38,187 bases of DNA from Bryobacteraceae bacterium. Lineage in GTDB: Bacteria > Acidobacteriota > Terriglobia > Bryobacterales > Bryobacteraceae. The notes beneath the pieces were generated by a model, which saw only the letters and a list, made by a program, of their open reading frames with translations, ran no database searches and was not told where the DNA came from. The first letter of the stretch is position 1. The number at the start of each line of letters is the position of its first letter. The stretch spans positions 1-38,187 of the forward strand of contig JASHNT010000079.1 in NCBI GenBank assembly GCA_030041495.1, given 5' to 3'. The translations under genes and the position numbers were made by a program. Positions 1-7,857 of this stretch are shown here, one piece after another.

Positions 1-104
1 GTGACGACTCGATTCTGGTAGGCAGCGAGCTCGGCGGCAAAGGCGCGCTCCAAGACAGCCAGCCGGGTTTTCGTCTTGTTCTTCATCGCGATTCGCCCTG
101 GCAT
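1..104 (-). CDS. Partial small phage-like protein, unknown function
   Basis: This minus-strand reading frame opens at ATG 104..102, with a second in-frame ATG at 86..84, and runs off the window edge without a stop. The visible residues are Lys/Arg-rich at first (MKNKTKTRLAVLERAF) and then helical (AAELAAYQNRVV), which suggests a small helical protein. It lies immediately downstream of a methyltransferase and a second small frame in the same direction, so it is probably part of the same phage-like operon. Nothing identifies its function. It is incomplete, so the true length is unknown. Confidence 0.45.
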   Translation of the reverse strand, partial: MPGRIAMKNKTKTRLAVLERAFAAELAAYQNRVV

Positions 105-117
105 CGATTGGTCAGCT

Positions 118-267
118 TTACTGCTGTTCCGCCGCGTCTTGCTGTTTTCTGAGAATCCGCAGTTCCGCCGACCAGCCCGAGAGCGCCAGCAGCAGCCCCT
201 CCAAATCCGAGTTGCCGACAACCAACTCGGCTTCGATCGCGGCAATCTCGCGTCGGCAGCGTTCGAT
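118..267 (-). pseudogene. 49-codon coding-like frame directly after the methyltransferase stop; start codon apparently lost
   Basis: After the methyltransferase TGA (270..268) the same reading frame stays open for 49 codons to a TAA at 120..118. The translation looks like real protein: a charged helix (IERCRREIAAIEAEL), then VVGNSDLEGLLLALSGW and SAELRILRKQQ. No ATG, GTG or TTG start lies near its beginning; the first is a TTG 15 codons in. The ATG that overlaps the methyltransferase stop (271..269) is in another frame, and one extra A after it would explain the loss of an original ATG-ATC-GAA start. I infer a small coiled-coil phage gene disabled by a 1-nt insertion. Non-canonical initiation or TGA readthrough are alternatives. 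Function is not recognised. Confidence 0.4.
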
Positions 268-1575
268 TCATACTGGTGCTCCCGCGCGTTCCTGCTTGAT
301 GGCATCGAAGGCCCGGCCGTCGTCATCGAGAGTTGCGGTTTTGCCACTGAGCTGCTGCCACCGTTGCACGATGACGTCGACGTATTTCGGATCGAGCTCG
401 ATTCCGTAGCAGATGCGCTCAGTCAGTTCCGCAGCCGCCAGGGTAGTGCCGGAGCCGAGGAAGGGATCGTAAACCAGCTCGCCGCGCCGCAAATGGTTGA
501 GGATCGGGCGCCGCATCAGCTCGACGGGTTTTTGCGTAGGATGGTCCCATTTGGCCTCGCCCGAGCCTCCCATAATGAACTTCGGCGAGGGCGAAGCCCA
601 GACCGTCGAATTCTCGCCCGGCTTCCCGAACCACGGAGCATTCTTCTTGCGCATGTAAAGGCACGGCTCGTGCTGATACCAATAGTGCGTTCGGGTCAGC
701 ACCGTCCGACCTTTGTCCCAAACGAGCTGTTGCGGATAAAGAAAGCCGATCCGCTCCAGCCCATTCCAAACCTCACGCGCGAACACTGAGGCGTGCCACA
801 CGTAAGCTACTTCAAGCGAGGGTACGAGCTCAAAAGCTTCCGACCAGTCTGCCCGGGTGTCGCCGGAGATGCTGGTTGCAGTATGTCCCTCCGTCCTGTG
901 CTTCATGTAGGATGGCTCGGCTTTACCGCACCCGTTGAGTCCGGCGCGGTCGCGCCATTCGCTGTCGAGCTGAATCCCGTATGGCGGATCAGTGACCATG
1001 AGCTTAGGCTTCTTCGTACCGAGTAGCTTCGCCACCGTATCCCGGTTGGTTGCATCGCCACAAATCACCCGGTGGGGCCCGAGCAGCCAAACATCGCCGG
1101 GCTGGGTAACGGGGATTGTGGGCGGCTCGGGAACGGCGTCCTCGTCGGCCAGTGCGGCCGAGGCGTCGTCAGCCTCGAGCAACCGCGCCAGTTCGTCGTC
1201 TTCGAAGCCGAGCAGGGTAACATCGAACTCCTCTTGCCGGAGCACGATAAGTTCCGCTTTGAGTGACTCCTCATCCCAGCCGGCATTCAAGGCAAGCTGG
1301 TTATCGGCGATCACCAGAGCGCGGCGCTGCGACTCGGTCAAGTGGCTCAGGACGATCACTGGCACTTCGGTCATTCCCAGTTGCTTCGCTGCGAGCCACC
1401 GGGCGTGCCCGGCGATAATCACGTTGTCCGGGCCAATCAGGATCGGGTTGGTCCATCCGAACTCGCGGATGGAGGCCGCAATCTGATCGATTTGGAGTTG
1501 GGAGTGTGTCCGGGCGTTGCGTGGGTAGCCGCTTAGCTGGTCAATCGGGAGCATGCGCACTTGTAAGTCCTGCAC
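268..1575 (-). CDS. ParB-domain DNA methyltransferase (DNA methylase N-4/N-6 family)
   Basis: This is a two-domain protein of about 435 aa. Residues 8-105 form a ParB/Srx-like domain (LPIDQLSGYPRNARTHS, then VIIAGHARWLAAKQLG). The rest is an S-adenosylmethionine-dependent DNA methylase of the DNA-binding type, with catalytic DPPYG near residue 196, HPTQKP near 345 and the SAM-binding DPFLGSGTT near 370. The order DPPY before the SAM motif fits the beta class of amino-methyltransferases. This architecture is common in prophages and gene-transfer elements, often near packaging genes. I chose GTG 1575 because GCGAGG precedes it at good spacing; a TTG at 1593 and an ATG at 1554 are also in frame. 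No partner nuclease is visible, so it is probably an orphan phage methylase that protects or marks DNA. Confidence 0.9.
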   Translation of the reverse strand: MQDLQVRMLPIDQLSGYPRNARTHSQLQIDQIAASIREFGWTNPILIGPDNVIIAGHARWLAAKQLGMTEVPVIVLSHLTESQRRALVIADNQLALNAGWDEESLKAELIVLRQEEFDVTLLGFEDDELARLLEADDASAALADEDAVPEPPTIPVTQPGDVWLLGPHRVICGDATNRDTVAKLLGTKKPKLMVTDPPYGIQLDSEWRDRAGLNGCGKAEPSYMKHRTEGHTATSISGDTRADWSEAFELVPSLEVAYVWHASVFAREVWNGLERIGFLYPQQLVWDKGRTVLTRTHYWYQHEPCLYMRKKNAPWFGKPGENSTVWASPSPKFIMGGSGEAKWDHPTQKPVELMRRPILNHLRRGELVYDPFLGSGTTLAAAELTERICYGIELDPKYVDVIVQRWQQLSGKTATLDDDGRAFDAIKQERAGAPV

Positions 1576-1661
1576 GAAGAAAACCTCGCTCAATTTTGCG
1601 TTGAGGGTTCTTTCGGAGGGTGCGCTTTGCGCTGGCCTGTCGAACCGGGCCCTTGCTATCT

Positions 1662-2033
1662 TTATACGCGATTTTCGAGCGATTGTATAGAGCCTGGCTT
1701 GTGGTTGAGCGCGATCAGAAGTTCTGAATGGCCAGGTTCAACTCCTTCAGGCTGAAGAAGGTGCGTTTTGCGCAGGGCGGCGACGATCCAGCGCTGGACC
1801 ACTTGAACGGCATTTTCCACGACCGCCTTGTCCCGGGGCTTTCTCGGACGGGCGGGAAGGACGGCCACCTGATAGTGGGCGGCCATATCGGTGTAGGTGG
1901 GGTTCAGATCGGGTTCGTAGCGGCAGGCCTTATGGACTCCGCCTTTGAGATTGTCTGGAGTTACGATGCTGGGCAAACCGCCGAATTCAAAGGCATGGAT
2001 GTGGGTGGTTTCTTCAGCCAGTCCCGCATGTCC
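1662..2033 (-). mobile_element. IS21-family transposase IstA internal fragment
   Basis: The frame translates as THIHAFEFGGLPSIVTPDNL, KACRYEPDLNPTY, AHYQVAVLPARPRKPRDKA and VQVVQRWIVAALR, which is the DDE-core region of IS21 IstA proteins. There is no start, no N-terminal HTH half, no istB and no recognisable IS end, so it is a remnant. Two opposite frameshifts are visible near 1730-1770: the segment read as HLLQPEGVEPGHS in this frame is FFSLKELNLAIQN in the neighbouring frame, which matches the family better, and the frame then returns. The fragment begins exactly where the upstream kinase reading frame stops (TAA 2036..2034). Confidence 0.85.
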
Positions 2034-4116
2034 TTAGGTTTCTAGCGCCGTATCCAGCAAAGTTCGCGAGCCGAGCGACAGCTTGAACCCGATGACGGCG
2101 ATCGCGCCGATCAAGATTACGATTGCCAGCGAGCTTTCGCCATACCAAGCCGAGAAGTCCGTCGTGAAGAAAGATCCGGCCATCGTATCTAGCGTGAAAT
2201 TCGCCACGATGAGAGCGAAGAACCCGAATCGCAGCATGATAAGCACCAGAACTGTGTAGAGGAGCACCCAAAACAAGGCTGTGTCCAGGAGTGCATCGTG
2301 GGAACTGAAATTTACACGCAGGATACGCACGGCCGTCCATCCTGCGACCCAGATCCCTCCAGCCAGCCACTGCTTCTTCAACAATGCGCGCACGAGAAAC
2401 AGAGTTAGGAAGAAAATGAGAGAGCCGCCCACTTCACCATAGAGGTGCCCAGCAATAGAGCTGGAAAATACCCGTAGCCCGCCAAGTTGGGGAAGACTGA
2501 ATTCGGCGAAGGTGGGGGAGCCGCTCCGCAGACTGAGATAGCCGGAGCCGATAAGCAGCAGGAGATAAGCCATCGCGGCGAGAATCCCGAAGAGCACGTC
2601 GCGGCCGACCATCGGGTCGCGCCAGGTGCTGGCAAGCACCCGCGACCACGTGATCATGGTTTGCGGCCAATAGCGCCGGACCCATGGCTCTAGGGCTAGA
2701 TAGAGCACCCAATACTCGACGAACAGAAATGCGGCGTTCGAAAGAGCGTCTCCGATCAGAGTCTGTTCGGCTTGCGATCCTACATGGTGCGCGCGAAAGA
2801 CCCAGGCGATCAGGCTCATGCCGGCGCAATACACGCCGACGCGAGTCGCGCCGCGAAGATCTCCGCGCTTGGTTCTCCAGTTGTGATGTGCGACCCAAAG
2901 TGCGACGATGAGGACAATCGCGTTAACGGCATAGTTTGCGATGCTGCGCAGCGTTTCGGAGGTGGTTGGATTTTCTGGAGTCAGACGCGTCGAGCGCGTC
3001 CAGGGCCACAACACCTGAAAGTAGACAGGACGTCCGTGAAATGAAGCCGCCTCGACACGAACCTTGAGATCCGGTCGTCCCGGGTAAGTGCCCGTCCATG
3101 CGGCCCGAGTCTCCGTCGCCAATAAAGGCGTCCACTCCGGACCGGCCGGTTTGAGTTGATTCGGGTCGAGATGCGCGGCGGTGAAGAGGGGGCTCCAATC
3201 CGTCGGGGGCGGCTCGGGGGGTGCCGCTTCGCGTTCCGGCGGAACCGCGGTGAACCTCCGAAGCGTACCGTCCATTTCCATCGTCACGCTTATCATCCCG
3301 GGAACGGAGACGGGCGGATCTAGGATGCCTGGCTCGCCGTTTGAGGTAGACCGTTCGGGTGCCATGGCAGCAGGTCCCTGCCGGTACCAGTAGCCGACCC
3401 CGGTGGGTGGATGGGCGAATAGCCGAGTCCAATCTTCCGCGTTATGCCCGTTTCCGGCCACATAGTAGATGTTGGCGCCATCCGCAAAGAAGCCGGAAAT
3501 GGAATCGGCCGCGCGTTCCGTATAACCGAGACTCTTGGCAAGATCACGCGCCTTCGCGGCAAGAACCTCGGGCGGATTCTCCATGGGCACGAAATTCAGG
3601 AGGTGCAAGTGTGGCGTTGCCACGCAGTACGCGATTAAGCCGACAGCAATCCCAACGAGCGCTGGGATAGCGATTTTCGGAGAGAGCCCGAGTGTACCGC
3701 CGGCGGCTGCAACAAGTTCGGGAGACGGCGTCAGGCCTTCGGCTAACGCCGCAGCAAGCGGGTCGCTGCCGGGCAGGGAAGCGGCCAAGGCTAAAGCTGA
3801 CGCGGGCCGTTTATTGGGATCGGGTTCGAGACAGCGCAGAATGGCGCGTTCGACGTTTTTGTCCAAATCTCCGATAAGGGCGGTAGGGTTCGTCACGCGG
3901 CTTTCTTGCCGCTGGCGTGTCATCTCGGCAACCGTCTCAGCCTCAAACGGCATCTTCCCGGTGAACATTTCATAGAGGATCAGGCCGACGGCGTACAGAT
4001 CGCTCTGAACGGAGACCTCTTTCCCGGTGAGTTGTTCCGGCGCCATGTAGGCGGGAGTGCCGTTGCGAATCTCATCGCCTTGCAATTGCGCGGCGATGCC
4101 AGCGAGGCCGAAATCG
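2034..4116 (-). pseudogene. Ser/Thr protein kinase, C-terminal part: kinase C-lobe plus polytopic membrane domain
   Basis: This frame carries the second half of a kinase disrupted at the DFG motif. It opens with DFGLAGIAAQLQ (no start codon), then GTPAYMAPEQ (activation-segment APE) and SDLYAVGLILYEMFTGKMPF. After the kinase come a single hydrophobic segment, an extracytoplasmic-looking Pro-rich stretch and a C-terminal block with about six to eight hydrophobic helices (for example SIANYAVNAIVLIVALWVAHH and ALFWVLLYTVLVLIMLRFGF). Large membrane-anchored kinases of this kind are numerous in Acidobacteriota. An internal ATG at 4085 is available, but a protein starting there would lack the ATP site, so I treat it as the tail of a broken gene. 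The ligand and target are unknown. Confidence 0.8.
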
Positions 4117-4117
4117 G

Positions 4118-4648
4118 TTCGCCACGCGAGTCGATCATGATGTTGGCGGGTTTCAGATCGCGATGAAGGACGCCTTCACCATGTGCGGCGGCGACTCCGG
4201 CGCAAAGCTTTCGTGCGAACTCGGTGGCTTTGTCGGAGGGAAGGCGCCCGATGCGGCGCAGCAGGCTGCCGAGGTCTTCGCCGTCGATGTATTCCATCGA
4301 TAGATACGGCTGGCCTTCGACTTCGCCGATGTCGTACACGCGGCAGACGTTCTTGTGCGAGATCCGGCGCGCGATGCGAACCTCGTCATAGAAGCGCGTG
4401 AGCAGATTGAGGTTGCTCTTCGCAGATTCCGGGAGAAACTTCAGCGCCACGGGCTGGCCGAGAACCAGATCGTCGGCGCGGAAGACTTCGCCCATCCCGC
4501 CTTTGCCGAGCCGCGAGACGATCCGATAGCGGCTGGCCAGGAGGGTGCCGGGCGGGAAGCGCTCCTTTGAACTTGAGGCGCGCGATGGCGCTGGGGGCAC
4601 GGGAATCGGCGCGGCTATCGTCTCGATCTGGTCAGGATCGTTGATCAT
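4118..4648 (-). pseudogene. Ser/Thr protein kinase, N-terminal part (frameshifted)
   Basis: Translation from ATG 4648 gives a PknB-like N-lobe: glycine loop LGKGGMGEVFRADD (residues 48-60), VALKFL with catalytic Lys70, and LHRDLKPANIMI with catalytic Asp164. After IDSRGE the expected KITDFGLA is missing and the frame shifts. The neighbouring frame continues with DFGLAGIAAQ, so roughly ten bases, or a similar number not divisible by three, were lost near 4116-4118. The shifted tail in this frame runs on for about 45 nonsense residues to 3980. A proline-rich leader of about 30 residues precedes the kinase. Together with the downstream part this would be one kinase of about 900 residues. As it stands it cannot bind Mg through DFG and is probably inactive, unless the base loss is a sequencing error. 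Confidence 0.8.
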
Positions 4649-4683
4649 ACCCGATTAGACCTCTTAGGATATCTCACAAACAA

Positions 4684-4923
4684 AGTGGAAACGGCGAGCG
4701 CGTTGGCAATATCGAGTACGGCTATCGGCTCGCTGCGGACGGACTGCATTTAGAGCCACACCCCGGCGAGCAAGCAGCGCTAGACGCTATGCGCAAACTT
4801 CGCGACGGCGGTAGGACCTTTCGCGCCGTGGCGGCCGCGCTGAACCAAAGCGGACATCGGACGCGGCGCGAAACACTGTGGCGGCTGGAGTCCGTGGTTC
4901 GGGCAATCCGGAAGGCGCAATAG
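4684..4923 (+). pseudogene. C-terminal fragment of a serine recombinase/resolvase
   Basis: An open frame without a start codon reads GNIEYGYRLAADGLHLEPHP, then EQAALDAMRKLRDGGRTFRAVAAALNQSGHRTRRETLW and a terminal VVRAIRKAQ before TAG at 4921-4923. This is the linker and DNA-binding 'recombinase' region that follows the catalytic domain of small serine recombinases. The catalytic N-terminal domain is absent; the sequence upstream is the start region of the oppositely oriented kinase. I conclude it is a decayed remnant of an earlier integration event. It is easily missed because it has no start. Confidence 0.75.
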
Positions 4924-4952
4924 TCGATCCGGTGCCAGCGGAAACCTCGGCT

Positions 4953-5423
4953 TCAAGCCCCGACGATCTGTACGCTCATACCCTCCGGATCTTTGACATG
5001 AAACCCTGCATCCAGGTTGTCTTCCGGCGTTACGCCGCGGGCCTTGAGAGCTTGGGTGACGGCGTCCCGGTTGAACTTTTCGACTCCGATCGCGAAGTGG
5101 TCCACGATGCCGGTCGGATTCTTGTGGTGCAGTGAAACCAGCGCCTTGCCGCCGGCCCCGAGCCGCACGATTTCGTTGGCCTTGTCCTCGCTCACATTGG
5201 TCAATCCGAACATCGTTTGATAAAAGGTGATCGAGCGCGGCAAATCGGTCACTTGAATACTGACGTGGTCGATCTTGGCTCCCTGGGTTGCGGAACCCTG
5301 AGCTGCTAGCGTGGACGCGGTTCCGCCCGCCGCGGCCAGCGTTGCCAAGCGTTGAACCAACTGCCGCCGCGTGAGCGCGCCTTTTTCAAAACGGCTCAGA
5401 AGACTTGAAATGATCGCTTCCAT
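4953..5423 (-). CDS. VOC (glyoxalase/dioxygenase-fold) family protein with Tat-like N-terminus
   Basis: A 156-aa protein whose N-terminus carries a twin-arginine-like stretch (LTRRQLVQRLATLAAAG) followed by AQGS, suggesting export. From residue 50 it has a VOC fold: KIDHVSIQVTDLPRSITFYQ, GIVDHFAIGVEKFN and HVKDPEGMSVQIVGA. Two usual metal ligands (His in IDHV and VDHF) are present, but the last one, normally Glu near the C-terminus, appears to be Gln (VQI). Enzyme activity is therefore uncertain and no substrate can be named. ATG 5423 is chosen because AAGGAG lies six bases upstream; the longer frame from 5537 begins inside a repeat and has no such site. It stands alone in its direction. Confidence 0.85.
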   Translation of the reverse strand: MEAIISSLLSRFEKGALTRRQLVQRLATLAAAGGTASTLAAQGSATQGAKIDHVSIQVTDLPRSITFYQTMFGLTNVSEDKANEIVRLGAGGKALVSLHHKNPTGIVDHFAIGVEKFNRDAVTQALKARGVTPEDNLDAGFHVKDPEGMSVQIVGA

Positions 5424-5487
5424 AGTGCACTCCTTGATTGGCCGCCATCGCCATCCGGGAAGCATAACGCGCTTGGCGACGGACAAC

Positions 5488-5523
5488 CAGGGTGTGACGT
5501 GACGGTCAGGTGTGATGTGACGG
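5488..5523. repeat. Two tandem 18-bp imperfect repeats upstream of the VOC gene
   Basis: Two adjacent copies, 5488-5505 and 5506-5523, share the core GGTGTGAYGTGACGG. They lie 65-100 bp upstream of the VOC start at 5423, a plausible position for a regulator-binding site or promoter element. A related GGTGACATCAC follows immediately. Confidence 0.45.
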
Positions 5524-5653
5524 TGCGGTGACATCACTTAACTGTTCCCGGGCGTGCGCGCCACAACGGGCTGGAGCCCGACTGGACGGTTCCCCCGCAC
5601 ACGCTACGGACAGCGCCACTTGGCGCGCCGGTGGCGGCCGACAGTACAACATG

Positions 5654-5893
5654 TTAGCAGCCGTCCGCCTGACCGTTCGTTCGTTGTACGCGCAGCGCTT
5701 CCTTCACCTTGCGCTCGGCGTCCTCACGCTCAAATCGGGCAGCTAGAAAACCGATACCGGAGCATTTGGCCATCTTCCGAAACTCGCTCGGATTGTCTCG
5801 CCAACGGGCGCGGTAGAGCTCCTCCAGCGTGAAGAACCCGCTGTGTTTCGAGTGCACCTTCTCCAAAGCCTTGAGCCGATTCTGCAAACGCAT
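5654..5893 (-). CDS. Small conserved-looking protein, unknown function
   Basis: A 79-aa protein (MRLQNRLKALEKVHSKHSGF, FTLEELYRARWRDNPSEFRK, then AARFEREDAERKVKEALRVQ). It is rich in charged helices with no Cys pairs and no membrane segment. GGAG sits seven bases before the ATG, which supports real translation. The sequence on either side (5538-5653 and 5894-6044) holds only short GC-rich dyads such as GCGCCACTTGGCGC and no other gene I can support. Its size and setting fit an accessory-region or phage gene. No family is recognised. Confidence 0.55.
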   Translation of the reverse strand: MRLQNRLKALEKVHSKHSGFFTLEELYRARWRDNPSEFRKMAKCSGIGFLAARFEREDAERKVKEALRVQRTNGQADGC

Positions 5894-6044
5894 TACGTGT
5901 CTCCAAGCCGGCTATGCTCCGCGCCACAATGCCGACAATCTGAAATTGCCGCTACTTGGCGGAGCGGGGGAAACGCGCTGTCGAGCGCGTCGGTGACGAC
6001 ACACTCCGAGGTGCGAAATTCCGAAGGCTTGCGTTCCCGTTAAC

Positions 6045-6740
6045 TTAGGCCTGCCGTAGCCGCTCGGCGGCTGACCGGCGCAGGAAATCGATGGCTCTTT
6101 CCATAGAGCGCGCCAGGGGTTTCAGTTTCTTGCTGCGTCGCCCACGTGCTTCGCGCGAACAGCTGGGAGGAAACAACAGGTCGCGCGCGCCCCGCGAAAA
6201 TTCAAGCTGTACGCCCTCTTGCAGCCGGCCACGATTGGTCAAGTTTTCAGCTTCCAGCCCGCGGATGTGTTCGGCGGCCGCCTCCTCAGTGGCGTCGACC
6301 GCGTGAATGCCATGTTCCTTCCATGACGTATTGATCGCTTCAACCAACGCATGCCTTCCCAGCTTCCATCGGCCCCCCACGTAGACCACAGCCTCTCCAG
6401 TGGAGCTTGCACCATGAAATGCGACCACGAACGCGGTTCGTGACACCAGGCTGGTCAGCGTAGGTTCATCGAACTCGCTGCTGGAGATGTGCAGGGCTTC
6501 TCTATTGCCCTGCCGCAGGAATCCGGCGAAATCATAGAACGCCCAGCCACCCAGTTCCGCTGTGGCGCGCATGATATCGGAAGAGCCCGGCTCAATCCCT
6601 CCACCGTGCGGCGCCACCAACAGGCACTGGTCGACGTTGCTGTCACCAAACGTGATGCTGAAGTCGCGCCCTGAAACATATTTTCGCGCCAGAATCTCCT
6701 CGTAGCTTCGTGGCTCTGCCAAGGCAACCAAAGATATCAC
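6045..6740 (-). CDS. Poly-gamma-glutamate hydrolase family protein (phage-type PGH)
   Basis: A 231-aa protein resembling the zinc-dependent poly-gamma-glutamate hydrolases first known from Bacillus phages, which cut gamma-linked polyglutamate capsules. Visible family hallmarks are VAPHGGGIEPGSSDI (residues 43-56, with the His and Glu expected to bind zinc), AFHGA near 107-111, GRHALVEAIN, and the terminal block LTNRGRLQEGVQLEFSRGAR (residues 167-186), where Glu180 is the likely third metal ligand. There is no signal peptide. The start is GTG 6740 without a clear ribosome site, and the N-terminus is uncertain by a few codons. It lies alone between small accessory genes and probably came from a phage. 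Confidence 0.85.
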   Translation of the reverse strand: MISLVALAEPRSYEEILARKYVSGRDFSITFGDSNVDQCLLVAPHGGGIEPGSSDIMRATAELGGWAFYDFAGFLRQGNREALHISSSEFDEPTLTSLVSRTAFVVAFHGASSTGEAVVYVGGRWKLGRHALVEAINTSWKEHGIHAVDATEEAAAEHIRGLEAENLTNRGRLQEGVQLEFSRGARDLLFPPSCSREARGRRSKKLKPLARSMERAIDFLRRSAAERLRQA

Positions 6741-6916
6741 GTTCGCGCGTCGGCGCGACGTGGCACCACGCCTTGCCTGTCCTGCTTACAGTCAGCAATT
6801 TCTGAGAAGGATCCTGGGGAAGAAAAAGATGCTGGCAGCAGTCGTCACGGGCCCGGCGGCCGCGGACCGGTTCTTCGGTAGGCTATGCCTCAGCAACTGT
6901 GGTATCAGTGATACTC

Positions 6917-7162
6917 ATGGCATCGGAAAAAGAACTGAAAGCAGAAATTGAGCGGCTTCGAGCGGAGAATGCCTCGCTGAGGAAGCCAGCGCGGGGGCAG
7001 ACGTCGCTGAAGGTGAGCGAGAAGGGCGCGCTCTCCGTGTATGGGCTTGGGCGCTTTCCTGTGACGCTCTATCGGGAGCAATGGGAGAAGCTACTTGAGA
7101 TGGCCGACGAAATCCGGGATTTTATCCGCGAGAACGATGGGGCCCTCAAGAAAAAGGAGTGA
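6917..7162 (+). CDS. Small conserved protein, coiled-coil start plus compact C-terminal domain
   Basis: An 81-aa protein starting MASEKELKAEIERLRAENAS. The first 28 residues form a leucine-zipper-like coiled coil, then comes a conserved-looking block (SLKVSEKGALSVYGLGRFPV, TLYREQWEKLLEMADEIRDF) and a Lys-rich tail. I recall this pattern from small uncharacterised bacterial and phage proteins, but no function is known to me. A start six codons upstream (GTG 6899) is possible; ATG 6917 is preferred because similar proteins begin at the coiled coil. Its stop codon lies within a tandem repeat. Confidence 0.65.
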   Translation: MASEKELKAEIERLRAENASLRKPARGQTSLKVSEKGALSVYGLGRFPVTLYREQWEKLLEMADEIRDFIRENDGALKKKE

Positions 7163-7200
7163 CGGCTGCAACGGGGGACGGCTGCAACGGGAGACGGCTG
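7161..7200. repeat. 16-bp tandem repeat, 2.5 copies
   Basis: GACGGCTGCAACGGG occurs at 7161-7175 and 7177-7191, followed by a partial copy GACGGCTG at 7193-7200. The first copy overlaps the TGA stop of the preceding small gene. Confidence 0.7.
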
Positions 7201-7281
7201 AGGCCGGGCGCGCTCCGGTTTCGCTCTCCGGGCGGAACGGCGGATACTGTAGTCGAGATGGCATCCCGAAGATTTCGGGCT

Positions 7282-7515
7282 TCAAGCCGCAGTTCTGCTG
7301 AGCCACTTGTTGATGGCCTCGTAAAGCAGGTGGTCCCAATCGGATCGTTGGTACTCGGTTCTCGTCAGCCGAAAAGTACGAACGCTCTGTCGAAGCTCGA
7401 CGGTCACAAGAAAATCGTTTGTATCAAACTGCTGCGAACAACTGATTCTCGCCCGTCTCACCATGTTTGCCACCACACGTTCAATCCTGCCGCAGGGGCA
7501 CTCGGTACTGCTCAC
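7282..7515 (-). CDS. Small protein, unknown function
   Basis: A 77-aa protein from GTG 7515, supported by GGAG six bases upstream. It reads SSTECPCGRIERVVANMVRR, then RISCSQQFDTNDFLVTVELR and SVRTFRLTRTEYQRSDWDHL, ending YEAINKWLSRTAA. The composition is that of a small alpha/beta protein, with an N-terminal CPCG but no complete zinc site. A short dyad (CCCGAA/TTCGGG, 7265-7279) lies just beyond the stop and could be a weak transcription end, though no T-run follows. No family is recognised. Confidence 0.5.
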   Translation of the reverse strand: MSSTECPCGRIERVVANMVRRARISCSQQFDTNDFLVTVELRQSVRTFRLTRTEYQRSDWDHLLYEAINKWLSRTAA

Positions 7516-7530
7516 TACCCACTCCTACTT

Positions 7531-7857
7531 TCAACCTACCACGCGGTCACAGCGAGCTAACCGCCTTCTGATTGAGTAGGCTTTTAGGGAGTCAAAAGGT
7601 GCGTGGATGCAAACAAGGCTCGGTCGCCAGCGGCCCCACAATAGCAGCCTCGTACGCGGCGTGTTTGCCGTTGGCCCGGCTCCCGATAAGCTCACTTTGC
7701 CATCGGGCCGCGATCGGGTGCAAGAGAAAAGGTGCCACCCACCCGCACCGGCTGACGCGTCTGACGGCACTTCTTCAAAAACTCCCATATACGCGCGTGA
7801 TGAAGTAGTTTTTGAAAACAAGTCGTCAGACCCGTCAGCATCTAACCTGTCAGCCAT
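7531..7857 (-). CDS. Possible small ORF or out-of-frame tail of the P4-type helicase gene
   Basis: An ATG at 7857 overlaps the stop of the helicase/primase gene (7852..7850) and opens a 108-aa frame. Its first 40 residues (ADRLDADGSDDLFSKTTSSR, AYMGVFEEVPSDAS) have the low-complexity Asp/Ser/Thr look of C-terminal tails on similar element-borne primases. The later part is Arg/Pro/Leu-rich and unconvincing. It may be a frameshifted former extension of the helicase rather than a separate gene. The sequence downstream to 7516 shows nothing else. Confidence 0.25.
   Translation of the reverse strand: MADRLDADGSDDLFSKTTSSRAYMGVFEEVPSDASAGAGGWHLFSCTRSRPDGKVSLSGAGPTANTPRTRLLLWGRWRPSLVCIHAPFDSLKAYSIRRRLARCDRVVG

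Noticed and set aside
76-789. 237-aa plus-strand open frame over the methyltransferase
   Set aside because: It is antisense to a clear methyltransferase with catalytic motifs; its composition is Arg/Pro/Leu-rich and it has no recognisable domain.
6739-6761. Near-palindrome ACGT-T-CGCGC / GCGCG-ACGT at the hydrolase start
   Set aside because: Arms carry a bulge and consist of CG-rich sequence that is common by chance in this GC-rich DNA.
7161-7200. Tandem repeat as the start of a CRISPR array
   Set aside because: Copies are 16 bp apart with no spacers and only 2.5 units; no cas genes are present.
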